This document shows positions 33,391 through 41,244 of a stretch of DNA of 55,849 nucleotides, one piece after another. This DNA is from DATLXU01 sp035575515 (GTDB taxonomy: Bacteria; Acidobacteriota; Blastocatellia; UBA7656). The stretch spans positions 1 through 55,849 of the forward strand of contig DATLXU010000124.1 in the NCBI GenBank assembly GCA_035575515.1, given 5' to 3'. The notes beneath the pieces are model-generated. The model was given only the letters and a program-made list of their open reading frames with translations, did no database searches and was not told where the DNA came from. Both the position numbers and the translations under genes were made by a program. Each line of letters starts with the position of its first letter. The first letter of the stretch is position 1.

Positions 33391-33429
33391 GGCTCCTCTC
33401 GCCGTCACCTAAAGTGGGAGGAGCCTTTT
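33391..33429. terminator. Bidirectional terminator between convergent cytochrome operons
   Basis: GGCTCCTC (33391-33398) pairs with GAGGAGCC (33418-33425). On the plus strand TTTTA follows. On the minus strand the stem is followed by TGTTATTTTTT. It can stop transcripts from both sides. Confidence 0.85.
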
Positions 33430-33480
33430 ACATGAATGGCGCTGCCAATCCAGCTATCTACAATCAGAATGAATCCCGAC

Positions 33481-34044
33481 CTACTTCTTATGACATGCCG
33501 TGCACTTTGTCGAAGCCGGAGCTTTGGCATCGGTTCGGGTCTTCAGAACCTGATCGTGGCAACCAGCGCAGGTGCGATGAAATGCCTGCTGGTTCGTCAG
33601 CGTGACGACCGCCGTGCCGTTTTCGGATTTGATTTCAGGGATAGCAGGCAGCGCCTTCGGCGTCTCGCCCGTCCTTGAATGGCAGTTGCGACACCCAACA
33701 ACGCCGGGAGCATTCGGGTCTTTCAGAAGTTCCGCCGTCAATGTCGTCGTGCGGCCCGTGGGCCACGAAGTCTTGAGCGGCGGATGCTTTGCCACTTCCG
33801 ATGCAGGCTGCTCCGTGTGGTGACACTCAACGCAGGCAATCGGCCCTGTGCCTTCAACGTTATAATTCTTAGTCGTGTGATTGGTGTGGCTGAAAGTCAC
33901 TGCTCCCAACTTTGAAGCCGTCGCAAGCTGAACCACATCAGGCATCGTCTTGCTGCCCTGCGCAATCGCTTCCCCTGCGACAAAAGAGGCAACGACCAGT
34001 CCTGAAAAGATTGCAAACGCGGCGAATGCCGTGGCTCGTTTCAT
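33481..34044 (-). CDS. Tetraheme cytochrome c, class III-like
   Basis: The 187-residue protein begins at ATG 34044 behind a perfect GGAGGTGA site and has a signal peptide (AIFSGLVVASFVAGEAIA). Four CXXCH motifs (CVECH, CRNCH, CAGCH, CTACH) and the free-histidine signature VTFSHTNHTTKNY resemble cytochrome c3/c7-type carriers with bis-histidine hemes. It is probably a soluble periplasmic electron shuttle. It is last in a leftward run of three multiheme genes, 105 bases after the nonaheme gene. Confidence 0.88.
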   Translation of the reverse strand: MKRATAFAAFAIFSGLVVASFVAGEAIAQGSKTMPDVVQLATASKLGAVTFSHTNHTTKNYNVEGTGPIACVECHHTEQPASEVAKHPPLKTSWPTGRTTTLTAELLKDPNAPGVVGCRNCHSRTGETPKALPAIPEIKSENGTAVVTLTNQQAFHRTCAGCHDQVLKTRTDAKAPASTKCTACHKK

Positions 34045-34149
34045 GATTTCACCTCCAGATTAATCAGAGCCTGAGCAGAATGAAGCCATAGCCCCAGACG
34101 CTACGGCTTACGATTAATGAATTCTCGCGGGGATGGTTAATCTAAATCA

Positions 34150-35079
34150 TCAGAATCGGAATGTCGGTCCCTGATGACACTTCTTGCAATCAGCAAAATC
34201 TTTATCGCCGAACGCGCGCCTGTTGTTGTGACAGATCATACAGCCTTGCGCGCCGCGATGCATCGAGACGGTGGGCAGGGTCACCTGCTTGCCCTGCGGC
34301 ATGCCGACTTGAACCGTGTGGCACGCGCTGCAGCTCACGCCTTCGCGCGCATGCTTCGCGTGGCTGAAGTTCGCTTTGAACGCGCGCGCAAGCTCAGGAG
34401 TCCTGACATAAGAGCCGGGCTTGTGGCAGGTGCCGCACGATGAGATGTCGCGCCCGCCCGCCTGCGCCCGCGCGCTATGGCACTCGAAGCAGGTGGCGTG
34501 AGCCTCGAATCCCGCAGGTATCGAAAGCGCAACGCCGCGATTTTCCGGCCTGTGGCACTTCGAGCAGTCAATTTGGTTGTGGCGCGCGTGATCGAACTTC
34601 ACGGTGAAGGTTTTCAGGCGCGGGAACGGTTTAACTTCAGGCTTGCCCGCTCCTAAACCCGTATGGCACACGGTGCATATCCCGCTCGACGCGTCGGCGA
34701 ACTGCTGCGCGTGGCACCCGCTGCAAGGCGTGTGATTTGGCCGCTTGATCTGCGGCGAATTGCCTTCACGGCGGTGGCAGAGCAGACAGGTGAATCGCGC
34801 GTGATTAGGATTTGTATGGAGGAACTTTGAATAATCGCCATCCGCAGGCGGCAGGACTAATTCAGCTTCTCCGGTCGAGCCTGCTGCGGCGATGTTGAAT
34901 TGCGGCTGCGGCGGCGCGGGCTTTTCTGATGAGCCGCGAGAGGTTGATATGACAGCCGCCGCGCCGCCCATCACGCCTATCAATAAAACAGCAAGCAACA
35001 GTAGTCGTCGCTTCTGTAGCGCGCCGCGCGCGTCTGCTTGTGATAAATCTCTTTCAGTCGTTTCCGGCATACCGTTCAC
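34150..35079 (-). CDS. Membrane-anchored nonaheme cytochrome c
   Basis: The protein has about 309 residues (GTG 35079; ATG 35070 is an alternative). One N-terminal membrane segment (RRLLLLAVLLIGVMGGAAAV) after a cytoplasmic leader suggests an anchor, not a cleaved signal. Nine CXXCH motifs follow: CLLCH, CSGCH, CTVCH, CSKCH, CFECH, CGTCH, CSACH, CMICH, CKKCH. The region YSKFLHTNPNHARFTCLLCH to FTVKFDHARH aligns with YSKFSHTIEAHKQPCSNCH to FAVYFPHDKH of the gene just upstream, so the two are tandem paralogues. It starts six bases after that gene's stop. Probable role: periplasm-facing electron relay held at the inner membrane. Confidence 0.87.
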   Translation of the reverse strand: MNGMPETTERDLSQADARGALQKRRLLLLAVLLIGVMGGAAAVISTSRGSSEKPAPPQPQFNIAAAGSTGEAELVLPPADGDYSKFLHTNPNHARFTCLLCHRREGNSPQIKRPNHTPCSGCHAQQFADASSGICTVCHTGLGAGKPEVKPFPRLKTFTVKFDHARHNQIDCSKCHRPENRGVALSIPAGFEAHATCFECHSARAQAGGRDISSCGTCHKPGSYVRTPELARAFKANFSHAKHAREGVSCSACHTVQVGMPQGKQVTLPTVSMHRGAQGCMICHNNRRAFGDKDFADCKKCHQGPTFRF

Positions 35080-35085
35080 AATCAG

Positions 35086-36276
35086 TCATCTCTTTTGCGC
35101 TGCTGCAATTGCGGCTGCATGGCTTTCAGGAAATTGCCGCTTGCCGTTAGCGATGTGACACTTCGTGCATTGAAACGCAGGGTCGGCTTTCTTCTTCGCA
35201 AACTCAATATTGAGCGCGCCATCGCCTGTTGCTTCGATGTGGCAGCCCGTTCCTTCGCCTCCGCAGGATTTCACCTGCACCGTTGTTTTTCTATCGAGCG
35301 TGTTTAGCGTCGCAATGTTGTGGCAGCTTGTGCAATTCAACGCCGCGTGCGGCGCCCACTCGTGTCGGAACTTCGCCGTATCGCGGCGGCTCCACTTAAT
35401 CAACGTGAAGCGGTCTTTTATCCCCATTTCGGCGGCGAGCTTCGGATCAAAATCATCGTGCGCTCGCGCAACGTCGGTTCCTGCTGGCAGCAGCTTATGG
35501 CACGCGTTACAATTCGAAGGCGCGGGCGCAAGGCCGCTGTCAGCCGTGTGGCACGTGAAGCATATCGCGTGAGTGCGCGGCGAAGTTCTGAACGTCCCCT
35601 TCTTCAGCCAGAAAGCATCGTCGGCCAGACCTTTGGGTGGCTTCGTCACGAACTCGTCATCAGAATCGCCCTGCGGTTGATAAAGCTGATGGCAGACGCC
35701 GCAGCTTTTCGGGTCGGTCTCTTCGCCTTTGCCTTCGATCATCTCGATGTGCTTGTCGTGCGGGAAGTAGACGGCGAACTCAGGCATAATGATTTGCCCG
35801 CGCGGCGATTTATCGAACGCTTCGCCGAGGCTCGGAAACGGATAGCGCGCGGGCGAGCGTGGGCCGGGACTGACATGGCAGTTCCAACATATCGCGGGCT
35901 GCGCGCCGCTGAAGAATTGCTGACGATGACAGCCGATGCAAGAAGCGTGTTCGGGATACTCGGTAATATCGGCAAACGCGTCATCGCCTTTGCGAACATC
36001 TCTCCAGTTGGGCGAAGGGAATTTGTGACAATTGCTGCACGGTTGCTTGTGCGCCTCTATCGTGTGAGAAAATTTTGAATACTTGCTAGCCGCCATTTGA
36101 CCGGCCGCGCTCGTTTCAGTTCGCCCTTTCGATTTGGAGCGGCGCTGTGGCTCCGCGCCGCCATCGGCTGCGGTTGAAGTGAGACGAAAAAATACGAACG
36201 TCAGCGCAGCAAGAAAACAGATTGTCGCCAGCCTGATAGTTCTCTGTGTCGCGTTGCCGGATGATTTAGTTGCCAT
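35086..36276 (-). CDS. Membrane-anchored multiheme cytochrome c with eight CXXCH and one CX6CH
   Basis: I place the start at ATG 36276, preceded by GGGAGAG (396 residues); a TTG ten codons earlier is the other option. An N-terminal membrane segment (IRLATICFLAALTFVFF) is followed by CSNCH, CIGCH, CWNCH, CGVCH, CFTCH, CNACH, CTSCH, then the unusual CGGEGTGCH, then CTKCH. It is the longer paralogue of the nonaheme gene downstream. Free His pairs such as YFPHDKHIEMIEG and KFRHEWAPHAAL could supply distal heme ligands. First gene of the leftward operon; a Crp/Fnr-type palindrome lies about 100 bases upstream. Confidence 0.87.
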   Translation of the reverse strand: MATKSSGNATQRTIRLATICFLAALTFVFFRLTSTAADGGAEPQRRSKSKGRTETSAAGQMAASKYSKFSHTIEAHKQPCSNCHKFPSPNWRDVRKGDDAFADITEYPEHASCIGCHRQQFFSGAQPAICWNCHVSPGPRSPARYPFPSLGEAFDKSPRGQIIMPEFAVYFPHDKHIEMIEGKGEETDPKSCGVCHQLYQPQGDSDDEFVTKPPKGLADDAFWLKKGTFRTSPRTHAICFTCHTADSGLAPAPSNCNACHKLLPAGTDVARAHDDFDPKLAAEMGIKDRFTLIKWSRRDTAKFRHEWAPHAALNCTSCHNIATLNTLDRKTTVQVKSCGGEGTGCHIEATGDGALNIEFAKKKADPAFQCTKCHIANGKRQFPESHAAAIAAAQKR

Positions 36277-36373
36277 CTCTCTCCCAGCCCTTGAACTTCC
36301 GTTCAAATCGCCGCGCAGATTTTAGTCCGTCCAGCAGACTTGCAAATTTAAGGCTACTCGCCCACAGGATTCG

Positions 36374-36387
36374 GTGACAGGTGTCAC
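36374..36387. promoter_or_regulatory. Crp/Fnr-type operator palindrome before the multiheme operon
   Basis: GTGACAGGTGTCAC is a perfect GTGA-N6-TCAC palindrome. On the minus strand a TAAATT box (36350-36345) puts its centre about 42 bases upstream of the likely transcription start, the classic class II activator position. The interval up to 36750 also holds an inverted repeat ATTCAAG/CTTGAAT (36475-36498) and no gene. Confidence 0.65.
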
Positions 36388-36677
36388 GGCTGACTGTGCC
36401 GCGCGTCACCAATCACGCTTAAATGGTCATGAGAATAAACTTTGCCGTTAGAATAAGTTGGATAGTCAGTCAGCATTCAAGCTGGCGCGAACTTGAATTG
36501 CTGATCGTTATGCTCATATCGAGTTTATGATCGTTTGCGCAAACTTCCGCTGCTCGATGTGCAAAAGCCCGCAGCCTGCCGCGTGCGCGCGCGTAAAATC
36601 TCAGCCTTTCTCATCTAAATAAAGTTGCTTTTCTTAACATAGGCCCGGCACGAGTGTTGCAGTTTTCAACCCTGAAC

Positions 36678-36714
36678 AGGAGCTGCCGGGACTAAGGCGT
36701 TACCGGCAGCTCCT
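36678..36714 (+). promoter_or_regulatory. Perfect 12-bp stem-loop in the leader of the monoheme cytochrome gene
   Basis: AGGAGCTGCCGG (36678-36689) and CCGGCAGCTCCT (36703-36714) form a perfect stem with a 13-base loop. No T run follows on either strand, so it is not a normal terminator. It ends 36 bases before the cytochrome start and may be a leader structure affecting RNA stability or translation. Confidence 0.6.
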
Positions 36715-36750
36715 CAGAAAGAGAATTTCGCTGGAAAGGCAACTGAAACT

Positions 36751-37065
36751 ATGAAGCTGACAATTGATCAATTGAAGAAGCTCGTAACTGCAATCATACT
36801 TCCTCCGCTGCTGGCTATCGTGTTTTTCACATCCGCAAAGACCAGCGCGGCAACGCAAGACGACGCGGCGGCCACCTTCAAAGCTAAGTGCGCGATGTGT
36901 CACACGCCGAAGGCTGAGAAGTTCTTCGACGCGACTAAGGAAGACGCCGCGCTCGTTGAATCTGTTCTCAAAGGCATTAAACCTAAGATGCCGTCTTTTG
37001 AAGGCAAGCTGACAGAAGATCAGGCGAAGGCGCTTGTCGCTTACATGAAAGAATTAAGAAAGTAA
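36751..37065 (+). CDS. Monoheme class I cytochrome c
   Basis: The 104-residue protein has a signal peptide or anchor (VTAIILPPLLAIVFFTSAKT), the heme site CAMCH and a probable Met ligand in IKPKMPSFEGKL. The C-terminal helix LTEDQAKALVAYMKELRK is typical of cytochrome c551/c6-like proteins. It is a small periplasmic carrier, well placed to link the membrane-bound multiheme proteins on either side. A terminator follows before the next gene, so it has its own transcript. The ribosome site is weak (GAAAGG). Confidence 0.9.
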   Translation: MKLTIDQLKKLVTAIILPPLLAIVFFTSAKTSAATQDDAAATFKAKCAMCHTPKAEKFFDATKEDAALVESVLKGIKPKMPSFEGKLTEDQAKALVAYMKELRK

Positions 37066-37118
37066 ATCGTCGCCTGCAACATGGCTGCCGAAGAATACTT
37101 GGCTGCATAACTTTCAAC

Positions 37119-37157
37119 GCCTCCCGCGTCCGGCAGATTGGCGCGGGAGGCATTTTT
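37119..37157 (+). terminator. Intrinsic terminator after the monoheme cytochrome gene
   Basis: GCCTCCCGCG (37119-37128) pairs with CGCGGGAGGC (37142-37151), followed by ATTTTT. It also lies immediately before the ribosome site of the next gene, so that gene may be read partly by escape through it. Confidence 0.85.
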
Positions 37158-37182
37158 CCGATTTAAGGGAGAGGGGGAGCCT

Positions 37183-39129
37183 ATGAAGCGCAATATATCA
37201 ATCATCCCGGCGTCGCTCTTTCTCCTTCTCTTTGCTGCTCACGAGTTCACAGGCAATGTAAAGGCTCAAAGTAATTCCGCATCCAACCCAAACACGCAAG
37301 TGGCTGCCGAAGCCACAGCGAAGCTCAAGCTCAATTGCGCGGGGTGTCACGCTGAAGGCAAAGCCATCTACACGGGCGGCGAATTATTTCATCAAGAAGA
37401 GCATAAGGCTTACGATCACGGCTATCACGCCAAAGCTCATCAGAACGGGAGCAAAGCCGCAACCTGCCTCGATTGTCATACGACAAACGGCGATATGCGA
37501 ACGATGTTGCCCGCAGGCGATCCGCGCTCGACAGTTAACCGCGCGAACATCACAGCTACATGCGGCAAATGCCACGGCGATCCTTCGGTGATGAATCGAA
37601 CAGGAATAAGCAATCGCCCGTTTCTGGCTTATCGTGAAAGCGTTCACGGGCGGGCGCTCGCGCGCGGCAACACGAACGCGGCGGTCTGCACCGATTGCCA
37701 CAGCAGCCACGACATTCGACCAGCATCAGACCCGCAATCGGCGATCTTCAAGCTCAACGTTCCTGCAACCTGCGGCAAGTGTCACGCGAACATCACGACA
37801 GAGTTTCGCGAGAGCGTTCACGGTCAGGCCGTAGCGCGAGGAGTTTCGCGCTCGCCCGTTTGCACAGACTGTCACGGCATTCACAACATCAAGCCGCCTC
37901 TTGATCACGAAACGGCGACGGCGATGCAAGCGATTGCGACGGGCAGTTGCGCCAACTGCCATCAGGGGGTCGCGCTCGCTCAGGAGTACGGAGTCGCGCC
38001 CGGTCGCGTGAGCAGTTATCAGGACAGTTATCACGGGCTTGCAACGAAGCTCGGCTCGAAGGTTGCGGCCAACTGCGCAAGCTGTCACGGCGTTCACAAT
38101 ATTCTGCCTTCGTCCGACCCGCGCTCCAGGATTCACCCGAACAATCTCGTTCAAACCTGCGGCCAGTGCCATCCGGGCGCGGGCGAAAACTTTGTCGTCG
38201 GCAAGATTCACCTGAACATCCCGCCCGAAGAGATAGCGGGCGTGACGGCAACTCCGCAGGATACCGGAACCATCGTCACGCGCTGGGTGCGATGGATTTA
38301 CATAAGCCTGATTGTCGTTGTAATCGGCGGGATGCTTCTGCACAACGGGCTTGTGTGGCGCAGGAAGGCGCTGGCAAAGAAGCGGCGCGAGCATCGCACG
38401 ATTATGCGAATGACAGTAAATCAAAGAATCCAGCACTGGCTGCTGCTCGTGAGTTTCATCACGCTTGTGATTACCGGATTCGCGCTTGCGTATCCAACTT
38501 CATGGATCGCGCTGCCGTTCGGTTCTAGCGAATCACTTAGAAGATTGATTCATCGCATCGCGGCGGTCGTTATGATAGCCGTCGGGCTATATCACATCTT
38601 TTATCTTGCGCTGACGCAGGAAGGGCGGCGCAGCCTGCGCGACATGCTGCCGAAGATGAAAGACCTGCGTGACTTCGCGCAAAACATGCGCCACTACTTG
38701 ACGGGTCGCGTGAGCAAGCCGAAGATTGCCCGGTTCGGCTATGCGGAAAAGGCCGAGTACTGGGCCGTCATCTGGGGAACGTTGATTATGGGGCTGACGG
38801 GGCTGATGATATGGTTCAAGGTCGAGGTCTTCAGCTTTCTGCCCAGATGGTGGATTGATGTTGCGATAGCGGTTCACTTTTACGAAGCGGTGCTTGCGAC
38901 TCTGGCAATCTTCGTGTGGCACTTCTATCACGTGATTTTCGACCCGGATGTTTATCCCATCAACTGGGCCTTCCTCGACGGGCGCATGTCGGAAGAGCAT
39001 TACAGGGAGGAGCACGAGCTTGATTACGAGCAGTTGATGAAAGAGCGAGCGAAAGAGCCATCATCTATCGAATCAGCTCAAGAGAAGAAAGAGTATCAGC
39101 CGACATCGGCTAACATTGGCGATGATTGA
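37183..39129 (+). CDS. Nonaheme cytochrome c fused to a cytochrome b domain (CbcL-like architecture)
   Basis: The start is ATG 37183 behind GGGAGAGGGGG (648 residues). A signal peptide (PASLFLLLFAAHEFTG) is followed by nine CXXCH motifs: CAGCH, CLDCH, CGKCH, CTDCH, CGKCH, CTDCH, CANCH, CASCH, CGQCH. They come in repeated modules (YRESVHGRALARG, FRESVHGQAVARG, YQDSYHGLATKLG before a CXXCH). From about 375 there are five membrane helices with histidines suited to two b hemes (RIQHWLLLVSF, LIHRIAAVVMIAVGLYHIF, IFVWHFYHVIF), like the FdnI/HydC gamma-subunit fold. This layout matches Geobacter CbcL, an inner-membrane quinone oxidoreductase. Role here: electron exchange between menaquinone and periplasmic cytochromes. 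Confidence 0.88.
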   Translation: MKRNISIIPASLFLLLFAAHEFTGNVKAQSNSASNPNTQVAAEATAKLKLNCAGCHAEGKAIYTGGELFHQEEHKAYDHGYHAKAHQNGSKAATCLDCHTTNGDMRTMLPAGDPRSTVNRANITATCGKCHGDPSVMNRTGISNRPFLAYRESVHGRALARGNTNAAVCTDCHSSHDIRPASDPQSAIFKLNVPATCGKCHANITTEFRESVHGQAVARGVSRSPVCTDCHGIHNIKPPLDHETATAMQAIATGSCANCHQGVALAQEYGVAPGRVSSYQDSYHGLATKLGSKVAANCASCHGVHNILPSSDPRSRIHPNNLVQTCGQCHPGAGENFVVGKIHLNIPPEEIAGVTATPQDTGTIVTRWVRWIYISLIVVVIGGMLLHNGLVWRRKALAKKRREHRTIMRMTVNQRIQHWLLLVSFITLVITGFALAYPTSWIALPFGSSESLRRLIHRIAAVVMIAVGLYHIFYLALTQEGRRSLRDMLPKMKDLRDFAQNMRHYLTGRVSKPKIARFGYAEKAEYWAVIWGTLIMGLTGLMIWFKVEVFSFLPRWWIDVAIAVHFYEAVLATLAIFVWHFYHVIFDPDVYPINWAFLDGRMSEEHYREEHELDYEQLMKERAKEPSSIESAQEKKEYQPTSANIGDD

Positions 39130-39272
39130 AAGGGATTCAAAACAGTTGAGCGCAGAGAATCTTAGCAATCGCTCTGCGCAACCTATGCGTCCTCTGCAGT
39201 GAATGAGACTTCTTGCATTTCATGTGGCGATACGAAGAGGAAGTGGTCCAAATCTGAGAGTGGAGAAAGGGC

Positions 39273-40922
39273 ATGGATGAGTCAATCGAACTGAACGAAG
39301 TCATAGAAAGGCCGCAGGCGCCACAGCGCGCGCCGCGATTGTTCCGCAACCTGACGAGCCTCGCGGGCGCGGCCATAATGATCGCAAGCCTTGTGAGCAT
39401 ACTATTCCTGTTCTTTGCCGAGATGATGGGCGAACACGACAAGCCTTATCTGGGCATGTTCACCTACATCATCTTTCCGTCGTTTCTGATTCTGGGCCTG
39501 AGCGTCTTTCTGATTGGAATGCTGATGGAGCGGCGCAGGCGGCGCAGAATGGCTCCAGATGAAGTTGCGGCCTACCCCCGAATTGATCTGAACGATCCGC
39601 GAAAGCGGCGGCAGTTTTTCACTTTCCTCGGTCTCACATTCATATTTCTGTTCGTGAGCGCGTTCGGCAGCTATCGCGCTTATGAATACACCGACTCGGT
39701 TGCATTCTGCGGGCAGCTTTGTCACGGGCCGATGAATCCCGAATTCGTCGCCTATCAGAACTCGCCGCACGCTCGCGTTCGTTGCGTTGATTGCCACGTC
39801 GGTCCGGGCGCGGGCTGGTATGTTCGATCAAAACTTTCGGGCGCGTATCAGGTTTATGCCGTGCTGTTCAACAAATACCCGCGACCCATTCCAACTCCAG
39901 TTCATAACCTGCGCCCGGCTCAGGACACGTGCGAGCAGTGCCACTGGCCCGAAAAATTCTTCGGCGCTCAGTTGAAGACATTCAATCATTACAGCTACGA
40001 CGAAGCCAACACGCTGCGCCAAACCCGAATGCTTATAAACACCGGAGGCGGCAGCCCTGAAAAGGGACTGGTCACGGGCATCCACTGGCACATGAACATT
40101 GCGAATGAAATAACATACATCTCGACGGACGAGCACCGGCAGGTGATCCCTTGGGTTCGCATGAAAGACCGCTACGGTAACATTACCGAGTACAAAGCCA
40201 TCGGCTCAGACATTTCGCCCGATCAGGTTGAGAGCGGCGCGATACGAAGGATGGACTGCGTTGATTGCCACAACCGTCCGAGCCACATATACGTTCCGCC
40301 CGACCGTGCAGTTGACGAGGCTTTTCTTGCGCAGAGGATGGACCAGTCGCTTCCCTTCCTCAAGCGGCAGGCAGTCGCTGCGCTCTCAGGCGATTACAGC
40401 ACGACGGATGAAGCGGTGGCGGCCATAGCGTCGAGCCTCGATGAGTTTTACCGCGCGAACTACCCTGAGGTTTACAACAGCAGGCGCGATTCGATAAACG
40501 CGGCTATCGCCGAGTTGCAGCGAATCTTCAGGACGTATTTCTTCCCAGAGATGAAAGTGAGCTGGCAGACTCACCCCGATAACATCGGCCATTTCTATTT
40601 TCAGGGCTGCTTTCGCTGCCACGACGGCAAGCACGTAAGCACCTCAGACCCGACAAAGATAATCAGGACCGATTGCAACATCTGCCATACGGTTCTGGAC
40701 GAGAAGGAAGGCGGAACGCCTACAGAAGGAGGAACGCCGATAGCGGTACAGAACGGCAACTTCCAGCACTTCGTCGTGTTCGGCGAGGAACATAAGAAGT
40801 TCCAGTGCAACTACTGTCATTCAGGCGCGGGCATTCCGGCAAAGACGTTCCAGCACCCCGCGAAACAGATTGACATTACGGGCCAGACTTGCACGTCGTG
40901 TCACGTGAGCAGAGGGCAATAG
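39273..40922 (+). CDS. NapC/NirT-type octaheme inner-membrane cytochrome (ImcH-like)
   Basis: The 549-residue protein has three membrane segments (about 28-50, 62-85 and 115-135). The NapC/NirT start CGQLCHGPMNPEFVAY follows, a CX3CH heme site, then VRCVDCHVGPGAGWYVRSKL as in quinol-oxidising NapC relatives. Further sites are CEQCH, CVDCH, CFRCH, CNICH, CNYCH and CTSCH, giving seven CXXCH plus one CX3CH. The size and extra C-terminal hemes resemble Geobacter ImcH, a multiheme NapC/NirT protein used with higher-potential acceptors. It follows the CbcL-like gene by 143 bases, which contain no terminator that I can see. It is probably an alternative quinol dehydrogenase. Confidence 0.87.
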   Translation: MDESIELNEVIERPQAPQRAPRLFRNLTSLAGAAIMIASLVSILFLFFAEMMGEHDKPYLGMFTYIIFPSFLILGLSVFLIGMLMERRRRRRMAPDEVAAYPRIDLNDPRKRRQFFTFLGLTFIFLFVSAFGSYRAYEYTDSVAFCGQLCHGPMNPEFVAYQNSPHARVRCVDCHVGPGAGWYVRSKLSGAYQVYAVLFNKYPRPIPTPVHNLRPAQDTCEQCHWPEKFFGAQLKTFNHYSYDEANTLRQTRMLINTGGGSPEKGLVTGIHWHMNIANEITYISTDEHRQVIPWVRMKDRYGNITEYKAIGSDISPDQVESGAIRRMDCVDCHNRPSHIYVPPDRAVDEAFLAQRMDQSLPFLKRQAVAALSGDYSTTDEAVAAIASSLDEFYRANYPEVYNSRRDSINAAIAELQRIFRTYFFPEMKVSWQTHPDNIGHFYFQGCFRCHDGKHVSTSDPTKIIRTDCNICHTVLDEKEGGTPTEGGTPIAVQNGNFQHFVVFGEEHKKFQCNYCHSGAGIPAKTFQHPAKQIDITGQTCTSCHVSRGQ

Positions 40923-40929
40923 CAGAGGT

Positions 40930-41087
40930 TTGGGGCAGGGGTTTTGGGTTGGGGAAGGATGAGGACGAGGGCTGAAGAATAAAGATGAAACAGATTTCAA
41001 ATCTCAAATTCTAAATGCGAGACTCGATAGCTCTTCTTCATGCGTCATCCTTCACCCTTCCTTGACCCTCCGATTCCTGCCCCTGCT
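40930..41087. repeat. Inverted repeat R7 after the ImcH-like gene
   Basis: The left arm contains GGGGCAGG, GGGAAGGATGA and GGGCTGAAGAA. The right arm contains TTCTTCATGCGTCATCC, TTCACCCTTCC and CCTGCCCC. The central CAGATTTCAAATCTCAAATT segment closely resembles the core of R4. The whole element lies between the ImcH-like gene and hemN. Confidence 0.75.
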
Positions 41088-41244
41088 TTGCGAAATTCCA
41101 CGCCAGCGGATGTGTATTTTCCCGCAGGAATCCTTTCCTTTCTTCTCGCAAGAGCTTGATTTGCGCCACTTATCAAGAGGAACGCTTATTGCCTTTGCCG
41201 GTATAGGTATTATTGCACAAATCTAAAGGGAAAGAGCTAAGAAA

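Noticed and set aside
35320..36078. A 252-codon plus-strand frame opposite the multiheme gene
   Set aside because: It is a shadow of the CXXCH-rich gene on the minus strand and lacks a ribosome site.
37726..38436. A 236-codon open frame antisense to the CbcL-like gene
   Set aside because: The sense strand has nine CXXCH motifs and membrane helices; the antisense product has no recognisable feature.
34550..38930. TGGCAC strings as sigma-54 promoters
   Set aside because: They arise from TG(T/C)CA(T/C) or Trp-His codons in cytochrome genes and lack a TTGC element at the right distance.
41148..41184. CTTGAT...ATCAAG before hemN as an FNR box
   Set aside because: The half-sites are 11 bases apart, not the four required, so an FNR dimer would not fit.
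28700..41240. c-di-GMP (GEMM) riboswitches in leaders of cytochrome genes
   Set aside because: I looked because Geobacter cytochromes use them, but no leader shows the conserved aptamer core.
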